A DNA stretch of 64,000 nucleotides from Marinactinospora thermotolerans DSM 45154 (GTDB taxonomy: Bacteria; Actinomycetota; Actinomycetes; Streptosporangiales; Streptosporangiaceae): the NCBI RefSeq assembly GCF_900167435.1, contig NZ_FUWS01000001.1:63295-127294 (forward strand), in the 5' to 3' direction. The notes under the pieces are model-generated. The model was not told the DNA's origin, did not search any database, and saw only the letters and a program-made list of their open reading frames with translations. The translations under genes were made by a program, and so were the position numbers. Below, one piece after another: positions 10,945 to 19,681 of this stretch (the stretch's first letter is position 1; each line of letters begins with the position of its first letter).

Positions 10945-11855
10945 CCCGACCGATTCCGACCTCCCCCACCTCCACGGGCCGGCAGACCCCGACGCTGCTG
11001 CGCGTGGCCGGCCGGGTGGTGGCCGAACACCACGACGGAACGGGACTGGAGCCGCGGCTGGCGCCGCGACCGCACCTGCACCCGGTGTCCACCCTCGCGG
11101 GAACGGTCGTCACCGAGACGCGGCCCGCCGACCACCCCCACCACCTGGGCGTGGGCGTCGCCGTTCCCGACGTGGGCGGGACCAACTTCTGGGGCGGGCG
11201 GACCTTCGTCCGCGACCAGGGACCCACCTGGCTGGACGACCACGGCGCGCAACTCCACCGCGCCTGGTCACGGCGCCACGCGGAGGAGCACACCGAGCTG
11301 ATCTCCTGGCAAAGCCGCGACGGCGAGGAGGTGATCGCCGAGGAGCGCCGGACGCGGGCGCTGGCGCTGGACGAGCGCGCCTGGGCGCTGGTCCTGGACG
11401 TCGGCCTGCGCAACGTCTGCGGAGGGGAGCTGCGCCTTGCCAGCCCGGCCGTGAAGGGACGCCCCGGAGCCGGCTACGGCGGTTTCTTCTGGCGCGCGCC
11501 GCGCGCCGCCCTGCCCCCGCGCTGCCTGGGCCCCGGGGTCCAGGGCGAGTCGGCGCTGCACGGCTCGACCGCCGCGTGGCTGGCGCTGCTGGGGACCCGG
11601 GATGACGGCGCCCGGTGGACCCTGGTGTTCACCACGCCGGGAGAGGAGCGCGACCCCTGGTTCCTGCGGGCCGGCGAGTACCCCGGCGTGGGGGCCGCGC
11701 TGGCCTGGGATCGGCCACGCTCGATAGGGGCGGAGGAGGTCCTGCGCAGGCGCGTCGTCACGGTCGTGGCCGACGGCCATCCCTCCCCGGCCGAGCTGGA
11801 ACGGCTCGCGGCGACCGCGCGCGAGCGCGCGGCCGACCCCGGGGAGGCGGGGTGA
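10941..11855 (+). CDS. DUF6807 (PmoA-like) family protein
   Basis: The ATG at 10941 overlaps the preceding stop, giving 304 residues. The family signature is visible: HPVSTLAGTVVTETRPADH followed by HHLGVGVAVPDVGG and FWGG. DUF6807 proteins, often mis-named methane oxygenase PmoA, are soluble β-sandwich proteins of unknown biochemical function. They occur beside Gfo/Idh oxidoreductases in sugar operons, exactly as here. The many His/Asp residues in the HP-HPHH-G region could bind metal or sugar. It lacks a signal peptide, so it acts in the cytosol. It may act on the product of the neighbouring dehydrogenase, for example a keto-sugar. Confidence 0.8.
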   Translation: MTRPIPTSPTSTGRQTPTLLRVAGRVVAEHHDGTGLEPRLAPRPHLHPVSTLAGTVVTETRPADHPHHLGVGVAVPDVGGTNFWGGRTFVRDQGPTWLDDHGAQLHRAWSRRHAEEHTELISWQSRDGEEVIAEERRTRALALDERAWALVLDVGLRNVCGGELRLASPAVKGRPGAGYGGFFWRAPRAALPPRCLGPGVQGESALHGSTAAWLALLGTRDDGARWTLVFTTPGEERDPWFLRAGEYPGVGAALAWDRPRSIGAEEVLRRRVVTVVADGHPSPAELERLAATARERAADPGEAG

Positions 11856-13390
11856 GGGCGGCGCCCGCGACCGCCGCGAGCTACCGCAACCCGGTGCTGG
11901 CCGCGGACTTCTCCGACCCCGACGTGATCCGGGTGGGGGCCGACTACTACCTCGTCGCCTCCAGCTTCCACCGCGTTCCCGGGCTGCCCGTCCTGCACTC
12001 GCGCGACCTCGTCGACTGGTCCTTCCTCGGCCACGCGCTGGCGCGCCTGGAACCGGAGGAGCACTACGCGCTGCCCCGTTGGGGTGGTGGGGTGTGGGCC
12101 CCGGCGATCCGCTACCACGCGGGGCTGTTCCGGATCTTCTATCCCGACCCCGACCACGGCCTGTTCGTCGTCACCGCCCCCGATCCACGGGGACCGTGGA
12201 GCCGCCCGATCCCGCTCAAGGAGGGCGCCGGCTACATCGACCCGTGCCCGTTGTGGGACGGCGAGGACGCCTACCTGGTCCACGCCTGGGCGCGCAGCCG
12301 CAGCGGGGTGGCCAACCGCCTGACCCTGCACCGGATGAGCCCGGACGGCACCCGGCTGTTGGACCGGGGGCGCGTGGTCGTCGACGGTGACCTCATCCCC
12401 GGCTGTCACACCCTGGAAGGCCCCAAGCTTTACCGGCGCGACGGCTGGTACTGGATCCTCGCGCCGGCGGGCGGTGTGACGGACGGCTGGCAGTCGGCCT
12501 TCCGCTCCCGCTCCATCGACGGCCCCTACGAGCACCGTGTGGTCATGGCGCGCAACGGCGGGCCGATCAACGGCCCCCACCAGGGCGCGTGGGTGAGCGC
12601 CCCGGCCGGTGACGACTGGTTCGTGCACTTCCAGGACCGGGGCCCGTTCGGCAGGGTCGTCCACCTACAGCCGATGACATGGCGCGCCGACGGGTGGCCG
12701 GTCATCGGCTTCGACGACGGGTCGGGGTGCGGGACGCCGGTGGAGGTCCACCCGCGTCCCCTCTCCCCCGCCCCGGCCGCGCCGCTCCTCACCGCCCACG
12801 ACGACTTCCGCGGCGGCCCGGGGCCGCGGTGGACCTGGCAGGCCAACCCCCGGGCGGGATGGCTGGTGGAGTGCGACGGGCTGGGGCTGGTCTGTGTTCC
12901 CGACGTCGGCGGCGGGGATCTCACCGCGGTCCCGCACGTGCTGGGTCAGCGGCTGCCCGCCTTCCCGTGCACCGTCACCACCCGGGTCCGCCTGGAGTCG
13001 GACGCCTTGGGGGCCGTGGCCGGGCTGACCGTGCTCGGCGACACCTTCGGGTGGGTGGGCCTGCGCCGTGGGCCGTCGGGCCCGGAGGTGGTGCGGGGCG
13101 AAGGACCGGGCGTCGCTGGAGGGCCGGCGGAGGTCACGCGTCCGCTGCCCGGGGAAAGCGAGGTCGGGCTGCGCGTCGACATCGACGCCGACGCCCGGTG
13201 CCGCTTCCTCGTCGACGACGGGACGGGCTGGTCCGGGCTGGGCCCGGCCTTCACCGCCTCCCCCGGGCGTTGGGTGGGGGCGACGTTGGGGTTGTTCGCC
13301 CTCGGTCCGGCGGGCGCGGAGCGGGCCACCGGACACGCCGTCTTCCGCTTCTTCCGGGTGGAGGCGGCATCGGCCGCCCCCTACCCGTGA
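11852..13390 (+). CDS. Glycoside hydrolase family 43 protein (xylosidase/arabinofuranosidase-like)
   Basis: GTG 11852 overlaps the previous stop, giving 512 residues without signal peptide. The five-bladed propeller carries the family 43 residues: the catalytic base Asp in FSDPDVIR near residue 24, the modulating Asp in GYIDPCPLWDGEDAYL, and the acid Glu in HTLEGPKLY at about residue 190. A second β-sandwich domain (about 305-512) resembles the C-terminal domain of intracellular GH43 β-xylosidases. The enzyme likely splits short imported xylo- or arabino-oligosaccharides in the cytosol. The last step of the operon fits import followed by hydrolysis. The exact linkage is not determinable from sequence. 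Confidence 0.87.
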   Translation: MRAAPATAASYRNPVLAADFSDPDVIRVGADYYLVASSFHRVPGLPVLHSRDLVDWSFLGHALARLEPEEHYALPRWGGGVWAPAIRYHAGLFRIFYPDPDHGLFVVTAPDPRGPWSRPIPLKEGAGYIDPCPLWDGEDAYLVHAWARSRSGVANRLTLHRMSPDGTRLLDRGRVVVDGDLIPGCHTLEGPKLYRRDGWYWILAPAGGVTDGWQSAFRSRSIDGPYEHRVVMARNGGPINGPHQGAWVSAPAGDDWFVHFQDRGPFGRVVHLQPMTWRADGWPVIGFDDGSGCGTPVEVHPRPLSPAPAAPLLTAHDDFRGGPGPRWTWQANPRAGWLVECDGLGLVCVPDVGGGDLTAVPHVLGQRLPAFPCTVTTRVRLESDALGAVAGLTVLGDTFGWVGLRRGPSGPEVVRGEGPGVAGGPAEVTRPLPGESEVGLRVDIDADARCRFLVDDGTGWSGLGPAFTASPGRWVGATLGLFALGPAGAERATGHAVFRFFRVEAASAAPYP

Positions 13391-13415
13391 CATCCCAAGG
13401 CCGCCGACCGAACCG

Positions 13416-13462
13416 TTGACTCCCCCCTCTCCCCGTGCCACTCTTCCATGTAAGCGCTTTCC
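13416..13462 (+). promoter_or_regulatory. Likely promoter and LacI-family operator for the binding-protein gene
   Basis: TTGACT at 13416-13421 is a plausible -35 element; no strong -10 follows. The operator core AAGCGCTT sits at 13452-13459 (TAAGCGCTTTCC), matching the site before 7965. The lipoprotein gene therefore seems to have its own regulated promoter although it lies just behind the GH43 gene. Confidence 0.65.
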
Positions 13463-13538
13463 AACCCAGCGCGTGGGCCCGCCCCACGCGACCGGCCACG
13501 GGGGTCACGCAGCACCAGGCTCACGAAGGGAAACCACC

Positions 13539-14867
13539 ATGCCCCGTTCGCACCGCCTCCGCCGCTCCCGGCGCCCCCTCCAGGCCGCCGCGCTCGCCAC
13601 CGCGGCAGCACTCCTGTTGTCCGCCTGTGGTTCGGGATCCGATGACGGCACGGTCCGGCTCACCTTCTGGGACAACAACGCCGGTCCCGACCGCACCCCG
13701 CTGTGGGAGCACATCATCGCCGAGTTCGAGCAGGCCAACCCCGGTATCGAGGTCGAGTACGTGGGCATCCCCTCGGCCCAGGTCCAGCAGAAGTACGACA
13801 CCGCGATCGCCGGCGAGGCACTGCCGGACGTGGGCGGCGTCTCCACCGCCTACCTGTCCAACCTCAGCGGCCGCGAGGCCCTGGTCGCACTGGACGACCG
13901 GCTCGCCGAAAGCGACCTCGCCGACCGGCTCAACAGCGGGTTCGTCGAGAACGTGCGCGCGGCGGCGGCCGACGGCAACCTCTACGCCCTGCCCACCAGC
14001 GCCAACATCGGCATCATCTGGTACCGGCCGGACTGGTTCGCCGAGGCCGGCGTCGAGGAGCCCGAGACGTGGGAGGAGTTCTTCACCGCGGCCGAGGAGC
14101 TCACCGACCCCGCGGAGAACCGCTACGGCTTCACCATCCGCGGGGGCGCCGGCTCCATCCCCCAGGTCCTGGAGGAGATCTACGCCATCTCCGGGATCAC
14201 GTCCTTCTTCCGCGAGGACGGCACGACCACCGTGAACGACCCGGCCAACGTCGAGGCGCTGGAGCGGATCGCCGCGATGTACGACGAGCAGACGCCCAGC
14301 GCCGACATCAACAACGACTACCCCAAGATGGTCGCCCAGTTCACCGGCGGTGACGTGGCCATGCTCCACCACAACCTGGGCTCCTACGCCAACCACGTCG
14401 AGGCGCTGGGCGAGGAGGGGGTCGTCGGCACCCCCCTGTGGCCCAGCGAGGAGACCGGGCGGCACACGATCGTGTCGAACCCGACCGACGGGGTGGGCGT
14501 CTTTCGCAGCAGCGAGCACCAGGAGGAGGCGTGGAGGTTCGTCGAGTTCGTCGCCTCCAGCGAGATGAACTCCTACTGGAACGAACAGGTCGGCCAGATC
14601 CCCGCCAACCTCGACGTCCAGAACGAGGAGTGGGTCAACGCCAACCAGGCGCTCGCCCGGGCCTCGGAGATCATGAACGACGACGCCACGGTCCTCGTCC
14701 AGCTCCCCTACTACCTGCCGCAGTTCAACTCCATCGTCAAGACCGACCTGGAGCCGCTGTACCAGCAGGTCCTCCTCGGCGAGATGAGCGCGCAGGAGTT
14801 CCTGGACACCGCCGCGCGGCAGCTCGACGAGGCCGAGGCCGAGTACCGCGAGCGCCACGGCGCCTGA
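13539..14867 (+). CDS. ABC transporter sugar-binding lipoprotein
   Basis: ATG 13539 follows GAAGGG by eight bases and gives 442 residues. A twin-arginine-like basic N-terminus, a hydrophobic stretch and the lipobox LLSAC at Cys30 indicate an exported lipoprotein anchored outside the membrane. The mature part (VRLTFWDNNAG, EFEQANPGIEVEYVGIPS and later WRFVEFVASSEMN) is a typical solute-binding family 1 protein for CUT1 importers. It would deliver substrate to the permeases at 7965 and 8888. Its own operator upstream allows higher expression than the permeases, as is usual for binding proteins. Confidence 0.92.
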   Translation: MPRSHRLRRSRRPLQAAALATAAALLLSACGSGSDDGTVRLTFWDNNAGPDRTPLWEHIIAEFEQANPGIEVEYVGIPSAQVQQKYDTAIAGEALPDVGGVSTAYLSNLSGREALVALDDRLAESDLADRLNSGFVENVRAAAADGNLYALPTSANIGIIWYRPDWFAEAGVEEPETWEEFFTAAEELTDPAENRYGFTIRGGAGSIPQVLEEIYAISGITSFFREDGTTTVNDPANVEALERIAAMYDEQTPSADINNDYPKMVAQFTGGDVAMLHHNLGSYANHVEALGEEGVVGTPLWPSEETGRHTIVSNPTDGVGVFRSSEHQEEAWRFVEFVASSEMNSYWNEQVGQIPANLDVQNEEWVNANQALARASEIMNDDATVLVQLPYYLPQFNSIVKTDLEPLYQQVLLGEMSAQEFLDTAARQLDEAEAEYRERHGA

Positions 14868-14915
14868 CCCCGCCCGCCCCACCGGCGCGGTCTCGACGAG
14901 AAGGGAAACCCGACC

Positions 14916-15815
14916 ATGCGTGTCCTTGTCACCGGCGGCGCGGGACGGCTCGGCCGCAGTGTCGTGGCCGTCCTGGCCGAGCGCGGCCACGACGTCACCT
15001 CGGTGGACCTCTCCCCCGAGGGCCCGCCGGTCCCCGGCGTACGGCATCTGCGCGCCGACCTGCTCGACGAGGACGCCCGCGCGGAGGCGTTCGCCCGGAC
15101 CCGTCCCGAGGGCGTGGTCCACCTCGCGGGGATCGCGGTGCCCTTCAGCAGGCCCGACACCGTCATCCTCGACGTCAACACCCGGCTGGCCTGGGCCGTG
15201 CTGAAGGCCGCGGTGGACCACGGCGCCCGCTCGGCCGTGGCGGCCTCCAGCCCGACCGTCCTGGGATACGGGGCCGACGGCTGGCGGCCGGCCCACCTGC
15301 CGCTGACCGAGGAGCACCCCGTACTGCCGTGGCACGCCTACGGCCTGTCCAAGGTGATCGTGGAGGAGGCGGTGCGCACGCTGGCGCGCGCCCACCCGGG
15401 CGCCTGCGCGTTCGCCTCGATCCGGCCCGGATACGTCATCGCGCCCGAGGAGTGGGCGGGGGCCCCGACCCAGCAGGGGCACACCGTCGCCGAACGGCTG
15501 GAGCGCCCCGAGCTGGCCGCCGCGTCGTTGTTCAACTACGTCGACGCGCGCGACGCGGCCGAGCTGTTCGCCCTGGTCCTGGAGCGGCCCGGGGCCGTCG
15601 CGCCCGGGCAGGTCCTGCACGCCGTGGCCGACGACGCGCTGGCCACCGAGCCGCTGGCCGAGCTGTTGCCGCGGTTCCATCCGGGGACGGCCGGCCTGGC
15701 CGCCCGACTGACCGGAACGGCCCCGGCCTTCTCCAGCGCGCGGGCGCGGGCGCTGGGGTGGCGGCCCCGGCGGCTTTGGCGCGCGGAGCTGGGCGCCGCG
15801 GACCGGGGACGGTGA
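14916..15815 (+). CDS. NAD-dependent epimerase/dehydratase (extended SDR)
   Basis: This 299-residue extended short-chain dehydrogenase begins MRVLVTGGAGRLGRS, with the TGxxGxxG nucleotide loop. The catalytic Tyr-Lys pair is YGLSK at about residue 143, preceded by a Ser in the AASSPTV strand near residue 110. Family members oxidise or epimerise sugars, nucleotide sugars or uronates. One known subgroup is uronate dehydrogenase, which makes aldarolactones from uronic acids; the sequence alone does not prove this, but it would suit the pectin context. It lies 48 bp behind the binding-protein gene, is probably co-transcribed, and is closed by a hairpin. Confidence 0.85.
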   Translation: MRVLVTGGAGRLGRSVVAVLAERGHDVTSVDLSPEGPPVPGVRHLRADLLDEDARAEAFARTRPEGVVHLAGIAVPFSRPDTVILDVNTRLAWAVLKAAVDHGARSAVAASSPTVLGYGADGWRPAHLPLTEEHPVLPWHAYGLSKVIVEEAVRTLARAHPGACAFASIRPGYVIAPEEWAGAPTQQGHTVAERLERPELAAASLFNYVDARDAAELFALVLERPGAVAPGQVLHAVADDALATEPLAELLPRFHPGTAGLAARLTGTAPAFSSARARALGWRPRRLWRAELGAADRGR

Positions 15816-15816
15816 G

Positions 15817-15847
15817 CCGGGCCGCGACGCGCGAGGGCGCGGCCCGG
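15817..15847 (+). terminator. Hairpin terminator after the epimerase gene
   Basis: A perfect 10-bp stem (15817-15826 with 15838-15847) with an 11-base loop directly follows the stop codon. Confidence 0.65.
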
Positions 15848-16040
15848 TGCCATCGCCCCGCCGTGCCCGTGCGCGGGACGGCGGAGCAGGCGGGCGGCCA
15901 CGGGCGACCTCGGGCGGTTCGGGCCCAGGACGGTCGCCCGTGGCCGCCGACGGCCGGACCGGTGCCATGGCCGACGCCGCTGTCGGGGGCCGTCGTGAAG
16001 ATAAGCGTCGTCCCGGCTCGCCCGGTGGCGCGCGGCCTCC

Positions 16041-16066
16041 TATGATCAGGTAGGAAAGAGCTTTCC
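16041..16066 (+). promoter_or_regulatory. -10 element and autoregulatory operator of the LacI gene
   Basis: TATGAT at 16041-16046 is a good -10 hexamer; no clear -35 is visible 17 bases upstream. GGAAAG-AG-CTTTCC at 16053-16066 has the same arms as the other operators with AG in place of CG at the centre. It lies just downstream of the promoter, consistent with weaker autorepression. Confidence 0.6.
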
Positions 16067-16111
16067 CGAAGGCGCGCCCGCCCGTGCGTCCCCCGCCCGT
16101 GAGAGGTGTCC

Positions 16112-17146
16112 GTGAGCAACGGTTATGTGACGTTGGAGCAGGTGGCCCGGCACGCCGGAGTCTCCCTGGCGACGGCCTCCCGGGTCCTCAACGGCAGTAC
16201 CCGACAGGTCGGGGAGAAACTACGGGAGCGCGTCACCGCGAGCGCCCACGAACTGGGCTACCTCGCCAACGCCTCCGCCCAGACGCTGGCCCGCAACACC
16301 AGCACGCTCGTCGGCCTGGTGGTCCACGACATCGCCGACCCCTACTTCTCCAGTATCGCGGCGGGCATGACGGAGGTCGCCGAGGAGCAGGGACTCGTCG
16401 TCGTCTTGGGCACCACCGGACGGGCGGCACGCCGCGAGGCCCAGCTCCTGGCCACCCTGCGCTCGCACCGGGCGCGCGCCGTCGTGCTGGTCGGCAGCCG
16501 CACGATCGACGAGGCCAGCACCCGTCAGCTGGCCGAGGAGGTGGACAGGTTCACCGCGCAGGGCGGCCGGGTGGCCTGCGTGTCCCAGGAGGGGCTGCCC
16601 GCCGACACGATCGTCCCGGACAACCGGGCCGGCGCGGCGGAGCTGGCCCGCCGGCTCACCCAACAGGGACACCGGAGGTTCGCGATCCTGGCCGGCCCCA
16701 CCGACCTGCGTACCGCGCGCGACCGCCTGGACGGCTTCCACGCGGCGCTGTCGCAGGCCGGTGCCGAACTGGCCCCCCACAACGTGGTCCACGGGGCGTT
16801 CACGCGCGATGGGGGATATGAGTCGACGCGCCGGCTGCTGGCCGGGGGGACCGACGCGACCTGCCTGTTCGTCGTCAACGACGTCATGGCCACCGGCGCC
16901 ATGGCCGCGCTGCGCGAGGCGGGGATACGGGTGCCCGAGGACCTGTCCGTCGCCGGGTTCGACGACATCCCCACCCTGCGCGACCTGACGCCGGCCCTGA
17001 CGACGGTGCGCCTGCCGCTGGAGTGGATGGGTCGGGAGGCCGCGCGCCTGGCGCTGGAGGGCGACGCCCCCGCGCACCCGCGCACCGTCGCGGTCAGCGG
17101 CGAGGTGGTCCTGCGCGAGAGCACCGCCCCGCCGGCGACCGCCTGA
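16112..17146 (+). CDS. LacI-family transcriptional regulator of the carbohydrate island
   Basis: A helix-turn-helix at residues 3-25 (VTLEQVARHAGVSLATASRVLNG) and the hinge helix SAQTLARNTS are followed by a periplasmic-binding-like effector domain ending in the usual PTLRDLTPALTTVRLP segment. GTG 16112 is chosen over GTG 16106 because GAGAGG at 16101-16106 is correctly spaced from 16112, giving 344 residues. The gene lies between two operons that carry matching operators at 7925, 13452, 23862 and 23952. It is therefore the likely repressor of the whole island, relieved by an imported sugar or sugar acid. The inducer is unknown. Confidence 0.9.
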   Translation: MSNGYVTLEQVARHAGVSLATASRVLNGSTRQVGEKLRERVTASAHELGYLANASAQTLARNTSTLVGLVVHDIADPYFSSIAAGMTEVAEEQGLVVVLGTTGRAARREAQLLATLRSHRARAVVLVGSRTIDEASTRQLAEEVDRFTAQGGRVACVSQEGLPADTIVPDNRAGAAELARRLTQQGHRRFAILAGPTDLRTARDRLDGFHAALSQAGAELAPHNVVHGAFTRDGGYESTRRLLAGGTDATCLFVVNDVMATGAMAALREAGIRVPEDLSVAGFDDIPTLRDLTPALTTVRLPLEWMGREAARLALEGDAPAHPRTVAVSGEVVLRESTAPPATA

Positions 17147-17152
17147 CCCCGG

Positions 17153-17188
17153 CGTCCGCCGCGGCACGGCCCGGTGCCGCGGCGGACG
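17153..17188. terminator. Bidirectional terminator between lacI and the pectate lyase gene
   Basis: A perfect 15-bp inverted repeat (17153-17167 with 17174-17188) with a 6-base loop lies between two convergent genes, six bases past the regulator stop and four bases before the lyase stop. Confidence 0.85.
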
Positions 17189-17192
17189 TCAC

Positions 17193-18509
17193 TCACAGGA
17201 TGCGCCCGGTCCCGGCGTGCGCGCCGACCTTGGCGGCGACGCTGGCGGCCGGGTCGACGCGCCCGCTCCGCTCGGGCCGCCAGCCGACGTCGGAGCCCAG
17301 GTCGGGGTCGTGGGCGGCGTTGTGGGCCGCGAGCAGGTCGACCCGGTGCCATCGCGAGACGCCGTTGACCAGGGTGTTGGCCTCGTCGATCGCGGTGCCG
17401 CCCCAGGCCCGGACGACCTGTGCGGGCTCGATGCCTTCTCCCAGGTCGAAGCGGTTGTTGCGAGCGTAGATCATCGACTCGACTCCGACCCCCCAGGAGT
17501 AGACGTACTCCTTCTCCCCCTCGGGGGCTGCCGGGACGACGTAGTGGTTGTTGTAGACGTGGACCTGGCCGTAACGGACCCGCGGGGCCCGTTGCAGGAT
17601 GTTGTCGAACCGGTTGTGGTGCAGTGTCACCCGGAGCCGGCCGCGGTCGCGATCGGGCCGGTCGGTGTTGCCGATGAGCATGGTCTTGTCGTGGTCGGCG
17701 AAGACGTTGTAGGAGAGGGTGACCAGGTCGGAGCCGTCCACGACGTCGAGGAGGCCGTCGTGGACCTGGTACTCATACCCCCAGTGCTCCTCGTTGGCGC
17801 TGTCGGGGTGGGCGCCGTCGGAGAACTCGTTGTGGTCCACCCACACGTGGGTGGAGTTGCGTACGGTCAGCCCGTCGTATTCGGCGTTCCACTCCCCCGG
17901 TTCCCAGTGAGGGAAGCAGTCGCGGGGGCTCTCGAAGGCGAGGTTGCGCACGATGACGTTGTCGGCGTCGCGGATGGTGATGGAGGCGCCGACGATACGC
18001 GCGTCGTCGCCCAGCCCGATGAGGGTGGTGTTGGAGCCGATGTCGACCGAGATGCTCTCGGCCTGGTTGCGCGCCGAGCGCTGGCGCGCCTCCTCCAGGG
18101 GGCCGGTGATCTCGGCCTCCGTGTAGTGGGCGGGATCGTAGGTGGCCAGGTAGGCCTCCTTGTCGTAGGCGGGGTCGGCGTAGTCGGCGCAGGTGGGGGC
18201 CTGTCCGTCGGGGCCCTCCGCGGCGTGGATCGTGCCGTCGACCGCGACGATCCTGGGGGTGGAATCGGGGTCGGACAGGGCGGCGCGCAGCTGCGCCCAG
18301 TCGCGCACCACGTGGACGTCGGCGGGTTTCGCGGCGGACCCTCCGGTGGTCCCGCCCTCGTGGGCGGCCCAGCCGTCGTCCGGGGCGAGCGTCTGGCGGG
18401 CCACGCGCTCGACGCGCGGGGAGAGGGGGCCGGCGGCGTGCGCGGCCGGAGCGGTCAACGGCAACAGGGCCGCGGCGGTGACGAGCGCCACGGGGGTGGC
18501 TATGCGCAT
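17193..18509 (-). CDS. Secreted pectate lyase, polysaccharide lyase family 1
   Basis: This 438-residue protein starts at ATG 18509 after GGAGGA. A Sec signal peptide of about 25 residues ends near AHAA. The parallel β-helix shows the family 1 landmarks: TTLIGLGDDARIVG, NVIVRNLAFESP, the conserved VWVDHNEFSDG segment binding calcium, and the catalytic Arg in ILQRAPRVRYGQVHVYNN. It cleaves polygalacturonate by β-elimination outside the cell. It lies 86 bp behind the catabolic operon but after a hairpin, so it may be expressed partly by readthrough. An extracellular pectin lyase next to sugar-acid enzymes supports a plant-matter lifestyle. Confidence 0.92.
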   Translation of the reverse strand: MRIATPVALVTAAALLPLTAPAAHAAGPLSPRVERVARQTLAPDDGWAAHEGGTTGGSAAKPADVHVVRDWAQLRAALSDPDSTPRIVAVDGTIHAAEGPDGQAPTCADYADPAYDKEAYLATYDPAHYTEAEITGPLEEARQRSARNQAESISVDIGSNTTLIGLGDDARIVGASITIRDADNVIVRNLAFESPRDCFPHWEPGEWNAEYDGLTVRNSTHVWVDHNEFSDGAHPDSANEEHWGYEYQVHDGLLDVVDGSDLVTLSYNVFADHDKTMLIGNTDRPDRDRGRLRVTLHHNRFDNILQRAPRVRYGQVHVYNNHYVVPAAPEGEKEYVYSWGVGVESMIYARNNRFDLGEGIEPAQVVRAWGGTAIDEANTLVNGVSRWHRVDLLAAHNAAHDPDLGSDVGWRPERSGRVDPAASVAAKVGAHAGTGRIL

Positions 18510-18562
18510 CCGTTCCTCCTTCGCCCGGTCCGTCGCTGCGCGGACCGGTGGGGTGTGGGTCG

Positions 18563-18589
18563 CGGTGCCGCGCGCCCCGGGCGGCACCG
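18563..18589 (-). terminator. Hairpin between the enolase-superfamily gene and the pectate lyase gene
   Basis: A perfect 9-bp stem (18563-18571 with 18581-18589) has a 9-base loop. A second small hairpin, GGTCCG/CGGACC (18527-18532 with 18541-18546), follows in the direction of transcription. Together they may terminate the catabolic operon or attenuate readthrough into the lyase. Confidence 0.55.
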
Positions 18590-18595
18590 GTGGTG

Positions 18596-19681
18596 TCAGG
18601 GGACCTGGGGCGCGGGCGTGTCGACGGCGAACTCCAGGCCGTGCCCCGCGCCGCCCTCGACGTAGGCCCGGCCTTCGCGTACCTCCACCCCGCTGGGCCG
18701 GGTGAGCGCCCCGAGCGCGGCGAAGGAGGCCTGGTCGATGTCCTCCACCATGGAGACCATCGGCACGCACAGCGCGAGCTGGGCGGACAGTTCCGGCAGC
18801 AGGTGGGGAGCGACCGGCACGCTGTGGTCGGCGGCGAGCTCGGCGACACGCAGGAAGGGGGTGATGCCGCCGACGCGCACGACGTTGGGCTGGGCCACGT
18901 CGCAGATCCCGGCCTCCAGCGCGGCGCGGAACTCCCGCACGGTACGCAGGTTCTCGCCGAGCGCGAACGGCACGTCGGTGGCCGAGCGCAGCCGGACGTG
19001 CGCGGCGAGGTCGTCGGCGGGCAGCGGCTCCTCGATCCAGTAGGGGTCGTGCCGTTGCAGACGGCGCATCGCGCGGACCGCGCCGGGCAGGTCCCAGCGT
19101 TGGTTGGCGTCGAGCATGAGCCGCCGGTCGGGGCCGATGATGTGGCGGACCTCGGCGACGCGCTCGTCGTCGCGGCCGGGATCGGGTGAGCCGACCTTGA
19201 TCTTGATCGCCGTGTGGCCGCGGTCCAGCCAGCCACGCACCTGTTCGGCCAGCTCCGGGAGGGGGAGGTCGAGGTTGACGCCGCTGCCGTAGGCCGCCAC
19301 GTGGTCACGGCGGCGGCCGATCAGGTCGGTCAGCGCGACCCCCGCGGCGCGGGCCTGGAGGTCCCACAGGGCGATGTCGATCGCCGCGACGGCCATGGCG
19401 GTCAGCCCGCCGGTGCCCGCGTCGCGCAGGTGGCGGATCAGGTCGGCCCACCGAGGCCCCGGGTCGGCGGGCCGGCCCGAAAGCGCGGCCGGGCAGTCCT
19501 CGCGCACCAGGGCCAGTACGGCCCCGGCCCCGACGCCGGGGGTCCAGGCGAAGCCGGTGCCCCGCGCCCCGCCCTGGGCGTCGACGCGCACGACGACGAT
19601 GTGGTTGGCGTCCACCCCGCCGTCCCAGGCACGGGCGAGGGGCAGCCGACGGGCCGTGGCCGAGATCCCCTCGATCAGCAC
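18596..19681 (-). CDS. Mandelate racemase/muconate lactonising-type enolase-superfamily protein
   Basis: GTG 19681 overlaps the upstream gene by seven bases and gives 361 residues. The barrel carries the KxK catalytic pair Lys160/Lys162 in AIKIKVGSPD. Metal ligands lie in LMLDANQRW, WIEEPLPADD and ALGENLRT, and His293 is in VAPHLLPE. The partner Asp of the usual His-Asp dyad is replaced by Asn266 in DVAQPNVVRVGG. Family members dehydrate or epimerise sugar acids by proton abstraction α to a carboxylate. It is last in the five-gene catabolic operon, beside a KdgD-like dehydratase, so an acid-sugar dehydratase role is likely. The substrate is unknown. Confidence 0.85.
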   Translation of the reverse strand: MLIEGISATARRLPLARAWDGGVDANHIVVVRVDAQGGARGTGFAWTPGVGAGAVLALVREDCPAALSGRPADPGPRWADLIRHLRDAGTGGLTAMAVAAIDIALWDLQARAAGVALTDLIGRRRDHVAAYGSGVNLDLPLPELAEQVRGWLDRGHTAIKIKVGSPDPGRDDERVAEVRHIIGPDRRLMLDANQRWDLPGAVRAMRRLQRHDPYWIEEPLPADDLAAHVRLRSATDVPFALGENLRTVREFRAALEAGICDVAQPNVVRVGGITPFLRVAELAADHSVPVAPHLLPELSAQLALCVPMVSMVEDIDQASFAALGALTRPSGVEVREGRAYVEGGAGHGLEFAVDTPAPQVP

